From contig NZ_SZQF01000006.1 in NCBI RefSeq assembly GCF_005869935.1, forward strand, positions 186,001 through 250,000: a stretch of 64,000 bases of DNA, read 5' to 3'. The position numbers and the translations under genes are program-made. How positions within the stretch are numbered: position 1 is the stretch's first letter; the number at the start of each line of letters is the position of its first letter. The notes below the pieces were generated by a model that saw only the letters and a program-made list of their open reading frames with translations, had not been told where the DNA came from and did not search any database. The DNA is from Winogradskyella algicola. GTDB taxonomy: Bacteria; Bacteroidota; Bacteroidia; Flavobacteriales; Flavobacteriaceae. Shown one piece after another: positions 35,157 to 43,235 of the stretch.

Positions 35157-35237
35157 CCCTTTCCAGAGGAAAGGGAACTATTACGGGTTTTTTTATTGTT
35201 CATCTTATGCTCCAAAATTTCTTCCCCTCTGGGGAAG
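35157..35237. repeat. Two palindrome-plus-tail repeats between the VWA and AAA+ genes
   Basis: CCCTTTCC-AGA-GGAAAGGG (35157-35175) and CTTCCCC-TCT-GGGGAAG (35221-35237) are perfect hairpins with 3-nt loops. Each is flanked on one side by an asymmetric tail (TTTCCCTAA before the first, CTAGATGGGGC after the second). They belong to the same style as the units at 2856 and 27616. Confidence 0.75.
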
Positions 35238-35253
35238 CTAGATGGGGCTTTTT

Positions 35254-36396
35254 TTATTTTATTCTCTTTTTTCTATTGTTTTCGTAATCTTCAAAAATCA
35301 TTTCACCAAGGCCTTTTAATCCTGTGTAGAAAGCCTTACCTCTGTTGGCTTGCGTAAACTCTCTTACAAAACGCATAAGGTATGGATCTTCAGCAATCAT
35401 AAAGGTTGTAATTGGTATATGCAATCTTCTTGCTTGTTGCGCCATGGCGTAGCATTTATTGGTAATGTATGGATCTAACCCATTACTATTTTTATAATAT
35501 TGTCCATCTGGTAATCGCAAGCAACTTGGTTTACCATCCGTAATCATGAAAATCTGCTTATTGGTATTTCGTTTCCGACGCAGCATATCCATAGCCAACT
35601 GCAAACCAGCCACAGTATTGGTATGATATGGACCAACTTTAAGATATGGCAAATCTTTAATCTTTATTGGCCATGCATCATTACCGAAGACCAAAATTTC
35701 AATACTATCTTTTGGATAGCGTGTAGTGATCAATTCAGAAAGTGCCATGGCCACTTTTTTAGCTGGAGTAATACGATCTTCGCCATACAATATCATGCTG
35801 TGGCTAATATCAATCATAAGTACTGTACTCATCTGGCTTTTGTGCAAGGTTTCTTCAACAACCAAATCATCTTCAGTTAAATTAAAATTACCGATACCAT
35901 GATTAATTTGTGCATTTCTCAAACTCTCTGTCATTGATACCTTTTCTAAAGCGTCACCAAACTGGTACGATCGAAAATCGCCTGTGTGTTCGTCACCAAT
36001 ACCAACTCCTTTACTTTTGTGATTGCCTGCTCCACTTTTTTTAATCTTGCCAAAAATATGGTCTAAGGCTTGTTGCCTTATGGCTCGCTCGGTTTTAGCA
36101 GTAATTGATAATCTGCCTTTACCGTCACCAGTGCCATCACCATCAGTTGGATCTATTTCTTCCTTTATATAACCTTTATTTTTAAGGTCTTCAATAAAAT
36201 CATCGATCGTATACTCAGATGTGGTTAAACTATATTCTTTATCAAGTTGTCGTAACCAATCTATGGCTTCATCAAAATCACCTGAAGTGTAAGTGATTAA
36301 TTCCTTGAAAATCTCAAACAATTTGTCAAATGGAGACTGATATGGCGCTTCATATGTTCTAAATACGAATCCTGATCTGTTTTGTTTTTCATTCAT
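35254..36396 (-). CDS. VWA domain protein paired with the AAA+ ATPase
   Basis: The 380-residue soluble protein has a charged N-terminal part and a C-terminal von Willebrand A domain (about residues 185-375). The metal-ion site is intact: DISHS in STVLMIDISHSMILYGEDRITPAKK, a later threonine in the NTVAGLQLAMDML region, and ITDGKPS. It precedes the AAA+ gene by 111 bp that contain two hairpin repeats. By analogy with MoxR/VWA and ChlI/ChlD pairs it should bind the ATPase and present a substrate. Its cytoplasmic location follows from the lack of any signal or membrane segment. Confidence 0.85.
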   Translation of the reverse strand: MNEKQNRSGFVFRTYEAPYQSPFDKLFEIFKELITYTSGDFDEAIDWLRQLDKEYSLTTSEYTIDDFIEDLKNKGYIKEEIDPTDGDGTGDGKGRLSITAKTERAIRQQALDHIFGKIKKSGAGNHKSKGVGIGDEHTGDFRSYQFGDALEKVSMTESLRNAQINHGIGNFNLTEDDLVVEETLHKSQMSTVLMIDISHSMILYGEDRITPAKKVAMALSELITTRYPKDSIEILVFGNDAWPIKIKDLPYLKVGPYHTNTVAGLQLAMDMLRRKRNTNKQIFMITDGKPSCLRLPDGQYYKNSNGLDPYITNKCYAMAQQARRLHIPITTFMIAEDPYLMRFVREFTQANRGKAFYTGLKGLGEMIFEDYENNRKKRIK

Positions 36397-36519
36397 AGCA
36401 GAATAAAAATACTACTTTTTTAAATTAAAAAACAGGTATTAATTCACCTTAACAACTCCTTAAGATTTCACAAATTAGTTTTCGTTAATTTTAGGCTGAA
36501 TTTAACTAACCTAATAATA

Positions 36520-39500
36520 ATGAAACGAATCTTTTCCTTGGTTTTGCTCTTATGTATAAGCCTTATTTCTGCACAAGAATTCTCAATGGATTTAGTAAAA
36601 AACATGACACCAAGAAATATTGGACCTGGTGGTATGTCTGGTCGTGTGACAGCCATTGATGTTGTAAATAACAATCCTGACGTTATGTATGTTGGCACTG
36701 CCTCTGGAGGACTTTGGAAATCAACATCTGGTGGTATAAAATGGGAACCCATTTTTGATAATGAAGTAACAGCTTCAATTGGTGCTGTTGAAATTCAGCA
36801 ATCCAATCCAAGTGTTATTTGGGTTGGTACAGGTGAAGGTAATCCACGTAATTCTCTAAATGGTGGTTATGGAGTTTACAAATCTATTGATGGTGGAAAA
36901 TCTTGGAAAGCCATGGGCTTAGAAAAAACCAGACACATCCACAGAATCATTGTAGACCCAACCAATCCAGACGTAGTTTATGTTGGTGCTATTGGATCGC
37001 CTTGGGGAGAACATCCTGAGCGTGGTGTTTTTAAAACTACTGATGGTGGCGAAACATGGACAAAAATTCTGTTTATCAATAACAAAACTGGTGTTGCCGA
37101 TTTGGTGATGGATCCTTCTAACCCTAACAAATTATTTGCTGCCATGTGGGAACACAAACGCGATCCTTGGTTTTTTAATTCTGGAGGAAAAGGCTCTGCA
37201 TTGCACATGACGCATGATGGTGGAAAAACATGGGTAAAAATTACTGAAGATGACGGTTTCCCAAAAGGTGATTTAGGTCGTATTGGTGTAGCGATTGCAT
37301 CTGGAAAACCAAATATAGTTTATGCGCTTGTAGAAGCTGAAAAAAATGCACTTTACAAGAGTGAAGATGGTGGTTTTAAGTGGAAAAAAATAAATGATAA
37401 AAACGATATTGGTAATCGTCCGTTTTATTATTCTGAAATCTATGTAGACCCACAAAATGAAAACCGTGTATATTCTGTATTTACGTACGTAAACGTGTCT
37501 GAAGATGGTGGTAAAAATTTTGAACAACTGATGCCTGCTTATGGTGTAAGTAATGGTGTGCATCCAGATCATCATGCATGGTGGATTCATCCAGAAGATG
37601 GTAGTTTTATGATTGATGGTAATGATGGAGGAATGAATATTACCAAGGACGGCGGAAAAACATGGCGTTTTATTGGTAATCTTCCCGTCGCACAATTTTA
37701 TCATATAAATGTAGATAATGAGTTTCCGTACAATGTGTATGGAGGTATGCAAGACAACGGTTCTTGGCGCGGACCTGCTTATGTTTGGCGTGCGCAAGGC
37801 ATACGTAATAGTTACTGGCAAGAAATTAGTTTTGGTGATGGTTTTGATGTAGTTCCTGATAGAGATGATTCGCGCTATGGATGGTCCATGAGTCAACAAG
37901 GTTATGTAAGCCGTTACGATTGGCAAACCGGAAATAATTACGGAGTAAGACCAACGCATCCTGATGCAAACGTTGAGTTACGTTTCAACTGGAATTCTGC
38001 TATTAATATAGATCCTTTTGATAATAGTACAATCTATTTTGGAAGTCAGTTTGTACATAAATCTACTGATAAAGGTGAAACTTGGACAGTCATCTCTCCA
38101 GATTTATCAACCAATGATCCTGAAAAACTAAAACAATCTGAAAGTGGTGGTTTAACCATGGATGCTACAGGTGCAGAAAATCACTGTACTATTTTAGTTA
38201 TTGAACCTTCTCCAGTAGAAAAAGATATGCTTTGGGCAGGCACTGATGATGGTCGTGTACATTACACCACAGATGGAGGAACCAATTGGATAGAAGTTAC
38301 CAAAAATATAAAAGGTTTACCAGATGGTAGTTGGATTGCTCAAATAAAAGCTTCTAACAAAAATAAAGGAGAAGCGCTTCTTATCGCTAATGACTACAGA
38401 CGTTTTAATTATACTCCTTACGCGTATCGAACGACAAACTATGGTAAGTCATGGGAACGTGTAGTTGATGAAAACGATGTACAAAGTTATACGCTGGCAA
38501 TTGTTGAAGATACTGAAGAACCTAATCTTATGTTCTTAGGAACTGATGATGGTCTATATATATCCTTAAATGCAGGCGAAAAGTGGACAAAATGGACCGA
38601 AGGATTCCCAACTACATCAGTTAAAGATTTGGTAATTCATCCACGTGAACACGATTTGGTAATTGGTACATTTGGAAGAGCGGCTTGGGTTTTAGATGAT
38701 ATTAGGCCTTTGAGAGCTATGGCGAAAGATAAGTCGATTATCAATTCTAATATTGAATTGTTTAATCCTCCAACAGCATATCAAGCTGCCTATCAGCAAC
38801 CAACCGGAAGTCGTTTTGGTGCAGATGCCATGTATCATGGCGAAAATCGTGGTTATGGTGCTCGCTTTTCGTATTTGTTTAATAAAAAAGAAGCTGTTAA
38901 ATCTGATATTAAAGCAGATGCTAAAAAAGGCGATAAAAATATAAGTGACAAAAAAGTTAGTAATGCCATTAGTTGGGACTCTCTAACTTTAAAAATCTAT
39001 GACGGAGATCGTTTAATTAGAACGCTTAAACAAAAAGCACCTAAAGACAATGGCCTATATAAATGGACGTGGTACATGGACGAAGCTGGTGTAAGCAGAC
39101 CTTCTAGAAGAGTACGTAAGCAAAACAGAGAACCTAGTGGAGTTACTGTAAAACCAGGAAATTACAAAGCAGTATTGCACTATGGAGATATTACTTCTGA
39201 AACAACGATTTCTGTAAAGTCAGATCCTCGTTTAAATGTATCACAAAAGAATATTGATGAAGTTTATGCAGCTTCAAAAGAGTTAGAACAATTACAGCAA
39301 AAGGCTGCTGAAGCCGTTGAACAACTTGTAAAAAGTAAATCTATTGCTGAAGATTATAAGAAAGAACTATCAAAGCTTGATAAAGAATTGTATGAAGCGC
39401 AAATTGAAAGTTCTAAAGAAACCATCAAAGCTATTGATAGTTTAATTGACAGCTACTTAGGTAAAGTAGATAAACGACAAGGTATTACCAGAAATCCTGA

Positions 39501-39729
39501 AGTCACACCAATGCAACGTCTTGGCACTGCAAGAAGTTATGTTAGTAATAGCCAAACAGGTTTAACCACTACAGAAACGACATTAATACAACATGCTAAA
39601 GATGCTTTTGACATAGTTTTTGGAGAAACCAATAATTTCTTTAATACCACATGGAAAGATTATCAAAATACAATGAAAGATTTAAAAATCAATCCATTTA
39701 AAGCCACCAAAACCTTTAGTGTAGACTAA
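36520..39729 (+). CDS. Secreted VPS10/sortilin-like BNR-repeat protein
   Basis: The 1069-residue protein starts with a signal peptide (1-18, ending LISAQ) and carries many BNR/Asp-box repeats (SxDGGxTW type: SIDGGKSWKAM, KTTDGGETWTKI, MTHDGGKTWVKI, KSEDGGFKWKKI, KSTDKGETWTVI), which build one or two large beta-propellers (about residues 40-740). A linker rich in Lys and Asp (about 785-810) precedes a C-terminal part with a long helical coiled coil (NIDEVYAASKELEQLQQKAAEAVEQLVKS). Proteins of this type are often annotated as glycosyl hydrolases but no catalytic residues can be assigned. It is transcribed alone and followed by a strong terminator. Confidence 0.82.
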   Translation: MKRIFSLVLLLCISLISAQEFSMDLVKNMTPRNIGPGGMSGRVTAIDVVNNNPDVMYVGTASGGLWKSTSGGIKWEPIFDNEVTASIGAVEIQQSNPSVIWVGTGEGNPRNSLNGGYGVYKSIDGGKSWKAMGLEKTRHIHRIIVDPTNPDVVYVGAIGSPWGEHPERGVFKTTDGGETWTKILFINNKTGVADLVMDPSNPNKLFAAMWEHKRDPWFFNSGGKGSALHMTHDGGKTWVKITEDDGFPKGDLGRIGVAIASGKPNIVYALVEAEKNALYKSEDGGFKWKKINDKNDIGNRPFYYSEIYVDPQNENRVYSVFTYVNVSEDGGKNFEQLMPAYGVSNGVHPDHHAWWIHPEDGSFMIDGNDGGMNITKDGGKTWRFIGNLPVAQFYHINVDNEFPYNVYGGMQDNGSWRGPAYVWRAQGIRNSYWQEISFGDGFDVVPDRDDSRYGWSMSQQGYVSRYDWQTGNNYGVRPTHPDANVELRFNWNSAINIDPFDNSTIYFGSQFVHKSTDKGETWTVISPDLSTNDPEKLKQSESGGLTMDATGAENHCTILVIEPSPVEKDMLWAGTDDGRVHYTTDGGTNWIEVTKNIKGLPDGSWIAQIKASNKNKGEALLIANDYRRFNYTPYAYRTTNYGKSWERVVDENDVQSYTLAIVEDTEEPNLMFLGTDDGLYISLNAGEKWTKWTEGFPTTSVKDLVIHPREHDLVIGTFGRAAWVLDDIRPLRAMAKDKSIINSNIELFNPPTAYQAAYQQPTGSRFGADAMYHGENRGYGARFSYLFNKKEAVKSDIKADAKKGDKNISDKKVSNAISWDSLTLKIYDGDRLIRTLKQKAPKDNGLYKWTWYMDEAGVSRPSRRVRKQNREPSGVTVKPGNYKAVLHYGDITSETTISVKSDPRLNVSQKNIDEVYAASKELEQLQQKAAEAVEQLVKSKSIAEDYKKELSKLDKELYEAQIESSKETIKAIDSLIDSYLGKVDKRQGITRNPEVTPMQRLGTARSYVSNSQTGLTTTETTLIQHAKDAFDIVFGETNNFFNTTWKDYQNTMKDLKINPFKATKTFSVD

Positions 39730-39768
39730 AAAAAAGCGCTCTAAAATTTATTTAGAGCGCTTTTTTTT
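39728..39768. terminator. Bidirectional terminator
   Basis: An A-run, the stem AGCGCTCTAAA/TTTAGAGCGCT and a T-run form a strong two-way terminator between the BNR-repeat gene and the convergent crp/fnr gene. Confidence 0.88.
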
Positions 39769-39787
39769 ATATTATTTTATTGATTTT

Positions 39788-40465
39788 CTATTCAATCCAT
39801 TTAAGACTGTTATAGTCCTCAACTTTTATGCGTTTGCCTTGTGTAGAAATTAAGCCTTCTTTTTTAAACTGCGACAAAATCCTAATAGCAGACTCAGTAG
39901 CTGTTCCCACTATACTAGCGTAGTCCTCACGAGACAGTACAATGCTTAAATAATCTTCATTATCTGTACCAAAATTATCATGACTATACATGAGTATTTC
40001 AGCCATTCTTCGCTTAACCGACTTCTGTGCCATATTTACCAAAGATTCATCCGATTCTTTTAAATCACTGGCCATTTCTCTTAATACATCCATAGTAAAC
40101 TTAGGATTTTTAGATAAATCACTCATAATTTCACTTTTAGGGATAAAACACATCTCCATGTCATTTAAGGCTACAGCACTCAAATTTGTTTTCTGATCTG
40201 ATACCAAGGAACGTTTACCTAATAAATCTCCTTTAACTACAAGTTTTACAACTTGATCTTTTCCATTTTCACTTAGCTTAGTTAATTTACAAACACCTGA
40301 CCTTACACAATAAACGCCATTAAGGGTTTCTCCTTCTTCAAAAATAACATGACCTTTTTTATAAACTTTTCCAGTTTTACAAGCAGAAACTCGCATTAAT
40401 TCTTCGCGCGTCAGAGATTTTAAGGAATTAAACTCCTTAATAATACAAGACTCACATTTACTCAT
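39788..40465 (-). CDS. Crp/Fnr family transcriptional regulator, likely redox or oxygen responsive
   Basis: The 225-residue protein has a cyclic-nucleotide-binding-type sensor domain, a long dimer helix and a winged helix with recognition segment GTATESAIRILSQF (E191 and R195 match E209 and R213 of E. coli FNR, which read the TGA core; S212 of FNR is I194). N-terminal C4 and C7 align with FNR C20 and C23, and C106 (MEMCFIP) with C122; the third FNR cysteine is missing, but C29 is nearby. It is divergent from ccoI, with a shared palindrome. It is the best candidate to control the cbb3, hemN, usp and sdhAB promoters described here. Confidence 0.9.
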   Translation of the reverse strand: MSKCESCIIKEFNSLKSLTREELMRVSACKTGKVYKKGHVIFEEGETLNGVYCVRSGVCKLTKLSENGKDQVVKLVVKGDLLGKRSLVSDQKTNLSAVALNDMEMCFIPKSEIMSDLSKNPKFTMDVLREMASDLKESDESLVNMAQKSVKRRMAEILMYSHDNFGTDNEDYLSIVLSREDYASIVGTATESAIRILSQFKKEGLISTQGKRIKVEDYNSLKWIE

Positions 40466-40487
40466 ACCGATTGATTTTGTGATTACT

Positions 40488-40495
40488 CAAATATA
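40488..40495 (-). promoter_or_regulatory. -7 box of the crp/fnr gene
   Basis: On the minus strand this reads TATATTTG, a perfect TAnnTTTG box 22 bp before the ATG. The palindrome at 40504-40517 is centred near -27.5 relative to this promoter, over the spacer and -33 region, where binding should repress. Confidence 0.5.
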
Positions 40496-40503
40496 ATGAT
40501 AAC

Positions 40504-40517
40504 ATGACAAATATCAT
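40504..40517. promoter_or_regulatory. Crp/Fnr-type operator between crp/fnr and ccoI
   Basis: ATGACAAATATCAT is exactly the reverse complement of the hemN site at 52306-52319. The centre is 36.5 bp from the end of the -7-like CACCTTTG (40540-40547) for ccoI, about -41.5, and overlaps the crp/fnr promoter in the other direction. Confidence 0.65.
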
Positions 40518-40575
40518 ATTTTTTTCTTTAAGATAATGTCACCTTTGTTACAGGTATAAATGAGCAAATTATAAT

Positions 40576-42951
40576 ATGGGAAACAACTCTTGTTTTCATT
40601 GTGGTGACGATTGTGGCAGTCACCCTATTTCGTTTCAGGATAAATCGTTTTGTTGTAATGGTTGCAAAACTGTTTTCGAAATTTTTAATGAAAATGATTT
40701 AACCTGTTACTACGATTTACAAAGTTCACCAGGTGCAATTCCAAAAGAAATTGAAGGGAAATATGACTTTCTGTCTCAAGAAAATATCATAGAAAAACTA
40801 ACAGAATTTAGAAGTGACGAGATTGAAATAGCGACACTATACATTCCGCATATTCATTGTAGTTCTTGTATTTGGATTCTTGAAAACCTCAACAAACTCA
40901 ACCCAAGCATATCAGATTCTCAAGTTAACTTTGGCAAAAAAACGGTTAGGGTTACTTATAATCCCAAAGCTACAGATTTAAAATCTGTGGTAACTTTACT
41001 TAGTAGTATTGGCTATGAGCCATACATTAGTTTAGATGATTTTAAAGCTGGTAAGAAGCAAGTTAACAGAACTCTTATTTATAAACTTGGTATTGCTGGT
41101 TTTGCCTTTGGTAATATCATGTTCTTGTCATTTCCTGAGTATTTTGAAATTAATGAATTCTGGTTAGAACAATACAAACATATGTTTCGTTGGCTTATGT
41201 TTGCATTGTCTATTCCTGTGGTTTTCTATGCTGCACAAGATTATTTTATTTCCGCATATAAGGGTCTAAAAGCAAAGTTATTAAACATCGATGTGCCTAT
41301 TGCTTTAGGAGTTTCGGTATTATTTATAAGAAGTACAGTTGAAATAGCTTTTGATATTGGTTCTGGTTTTTTTGATAGTCTCGCCGGATTGGTTTTTTTC
41401 CTTCTGTTGGGTAAATTTTTTCAACAAAAAACTTATGATTTTCTATCATTCGAGCGCGACTATAAAAGCTACTTCCCTATTGCCATTACTAAAATTGAAA
41501 AGGATGGAAGTGAAAATTCAATTCAGGTTTATGATATTGAAAAAGGTGATCGACTATTAATAAGAAACGAAGAGTTAATTCCTGTTGATGGCATCCTTAT
41601 TAATGGTAGAGGAAAAATAGACTACAGTTTTGTTACAGGTGAATCTCAACCCGTTACTAAACAATCTGGTGATAAACTTTTTGCAGGTGGTAAACAAACC
41701 TCTGGAGTTATAGAACTTGAAGCCTTAAAATCTGTAGAACAAAGTTACCTTACCCAATTGTGGAGTAACGATGTTTTTAATAAAAATAAGGAAGACGGAT
41801 TTACCAATATCACCAACAATATAAGTAAGCATTTTACCATTGCTATTCTTACAATTGCAGTCATTTCCACAGCTTACTGGCTATTTGCTGATGCGAGTAA
41901 AGCCATGAATGTATTTACCGCAGTACTTATTATTGCTTGTCCTTGTGCTATTGCATTATCTGCACCTTTTACCTTTGGAAACTTGCTTCGCATTTTTGGT
42001 AAGTTAAAATTTTATGTAAAAAACGCTAGTGTTATTGAGCAATTGGCTCATATTAACACTGTTATATTCGACAAAACAGGAACTATTACATCTAACAAAC
42101 AAAGTAATGCTGAGTATGAAGGTATATCGTTATCTGGTTCAGAAAACTTGGTTCTAAAAAATTCTCTAAGAGGATCTAATCATCCATTAAGTAGAACACT
42201 TTACAACATTTTAGATGAACATGACATCATTACACTAGATAGATTTGAAGAGCATATAGGTAAAGGTATTGAAGCTGAGCATGATAATATTAACCTAAAA
42301 GTTGGGTCTGCTAGCTTTGTTGGCAATGCTGAACAAACCTCAACGCTCAATACCACAGTATACATAAGTAGTAATAATAGCTATAAAGGAAAATTCACAT
42401 TTTATAACAGTTACAGAAAAGGAGTTTCAAAGCTTTTTAATCAGCTTAAAAAACATTTTGATTTGGTAATCCTTTCTGGAGATAATGAGGGTGAACGCGA
42501 AAATCTCAAAAAATTACTACCAGTAAAAACCAAACTAATTTTCAACCAAAAGCCAGATGATAAGTTAGAGTTTATAAAATACCATCAGTCTGAAGGTGCA
42601 AAAGTCTTAATGATTGGAGATGGACTCAATGATGCTGGCGCTTTAGCACAAAGCGATGTAGGTGTTGCTATTTCTGAAGATGTTAATGTATTCTCGCCTG
42701 CTTGTGACGCCATTTTAGATGCATCAAAATTTAAGCGATTATATGATTACGTTATGGCTTCAAAATCAGCTATAAAGATTATAAAATGGAGTTTTGTACT
42801 TTCATTTATTTATAATGTTATCGGATTATATTTTGCTGTAACAGGACAGTTAGCACCAGTGGTTGCGGCAATATTAATGCCTTTAAGTTCTATAAGCATA
42901 GTGGTATTTACAACGGTATGCACCAATTTTATTGGTCGAAAACTAAAATAA
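40576..42951 (+). CDS. ccoI: Copper-type P-ATPase for cbb3 oxidase assembly (CcoI/FixI)
   Basis: This pump delivers copper needed for the CcoN active site. The 791-residue protein has an N-terminal cysteine-rich segment (C6, C9, C13, C26, C27, C30) typical of CcoI in Bacteroidota, a heavy-metal-associated domain with CSSC (IPHIHCSSCIWIL), membrane helices, the ion-path motif CPC in IIACPCAIALS, the phosphorylation motif DKTGT and the GDGLNDAGAL hinge. It is the first gene of the cco block and divergent from the crp/fnr gene. Confidence 0.93.
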   Translation: MGNNSCFHCGDDCGSHPISFQDKSFCCNGCKTVFEIFNENDLTCYYDLQSSPGAIPKEIEGKYDFLSQENIIEKLTEFRSDEIEIATLYIPHIHCSSCIWILENLNKLNPSISDSQVNFGKKTVRVTYNPKATDLKSVVTLLSSIGYEPYISLDDFKAGKKQVNRTLIYKLGIAGFAFGNIMFLSFPEYFEINEFWLEQYKHMFRWLMFALSIPVVFYAAQDYFISAYKGLKAKLLNIDVPIALGVSVLFIRSTVEIAFDIGSGFFDSLAGLVFFLLLGKFFQQKTYDFLSFERDYKSYFPIAITKIEKDGSENSIQVYDIEKGDRLLIRNEELIPVDGILINGRGKIDYSFVTGESQPVTKQSGDKLFAGGKQTSGVIELEALKSVEQSYLTQLWSNDVFNKNKEDGFTNITNNISKHFTIAILTIAVISTAYWLFADASKAMNVFTAVLIIACPCAIALSAPFTFGNLLRIFGKLKFYVKNASVIEQLAHINTVIFDKTGTITSNKQSNAEYEGISLSGSENLVLKNSLRGSNHPLSRTLYNILDEHDIITLDRFEEHIGKGIEAEHDNINLKVGSASFVGNAEQTSTLNTTVYISSNNSYKGKFTFYNSYRKGVSKLFNQLKKHFDLVILSGDNEGERENLKKLLPVKTKLIFNQKPDDKLEFIKYHQSEGAKVLMIGDGLNDAGALAQSDVGVAISEDVNVFSPACDAILDASKFKRLYDYVMASKSAIKIIKWSFVLSFIYNVIGLYFAVTGQLAPVVAAILMPLSSISIVVFTTVCTNFIGRKLK

Positions 42952-42980
42952 TTATTTGAAATAAATCTAAATAGAATGAC

Positions 42981-42994
42981 ATGATAAAAGTCAT
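42981..42994. promoter_or_regulatory. Crp/Fnr-type operator upstream of ccoS-ccoNO
   Basis: ATGATAAAAGTCAT with flanks AC and GT forms an extended palindrome. It is identical to the sdhA site. The centre is 36.5 bp from the last G of the perfect -7 box TAAATTTG (43017-43024), about -41.5. Confidence 0.65.
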
Positions 42995-43016
42995 GTTTTA
43001 AAAAAAGGTTCAACAG

Positions 43017-43024
43017 TAAATTTG
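43017..43024 (+). promoter_or_regulatory. -7 box of the ccoS-NO-Q-P-G-H operon
   Basis: TAAATTTG matches TAnnTTTG. Transcription starting about 5 bp later would exclude a TTG start at 43022 and supports the ATG at 43046 for ccoS. Confidence 0.5.
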
Positions 43025-43045
43025 AACCATAACTTCAAAATAGGT

Positions 43046-43225
43046 ATGAGTGTTATATATATAGTTTTAACAGTAAGCGTCATTGTTGGTGTGGCTTTCT
43101 TTATCGTTTTTTTAATGGCTGTAAAATCCGGTCAATACGATGATAGCTATACACCATCAGTACGTATGCTATTTGAGGATGAAATAGTAAACCAAAAAAA
43201 AGAAAATTCAATAAAAACTGACTAA
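43046..43225 (+). CDS. ccoS: cbb3 oxidase maturation protein CcoS
   Basis: This small assembly protein is needed for cofactor insertion into cbb3 oxidase. I start it at ATG 43046 (59 residues, MSVIYIVLTVSVIVGV); a TTG at 43022 would extend it but lies on the predicted -7 box. It has one transmembrane helix followed by the family signature AVKSGQYDDSYTPSVRMLFED. It precedes ccoNO by 10 bp. Confidence 0.9.
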   Translation: MSVIYIVLTVSVIVGVAFFIVFLMAVKSGQYDDSYTPSVRMLFEDEIVNQKKENSIKTD

Positions 43226-43235
43226 TTATATTAAT

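Noticed and set aside
36468..36752. Minus-strand frame near the start of the BNR-repeat gene
   Set aside because: It overlaps the signal peptide and first repeats of the real gene and has no recognisable content.
37273..37959. A 228-codon open frame on the minus strand
   Set aside because: It is antisense to the BNR-repeat protein gene, has an odd Ile/Thr/His composition and no start context; it is a shadow of the real gene.
43022..43045. TTG start for ccoS
   Set aside because: It lies on the predicted -7 box, and CcoS proteins begin with MSVIY-like sequences, which matches the ATG at 43046.
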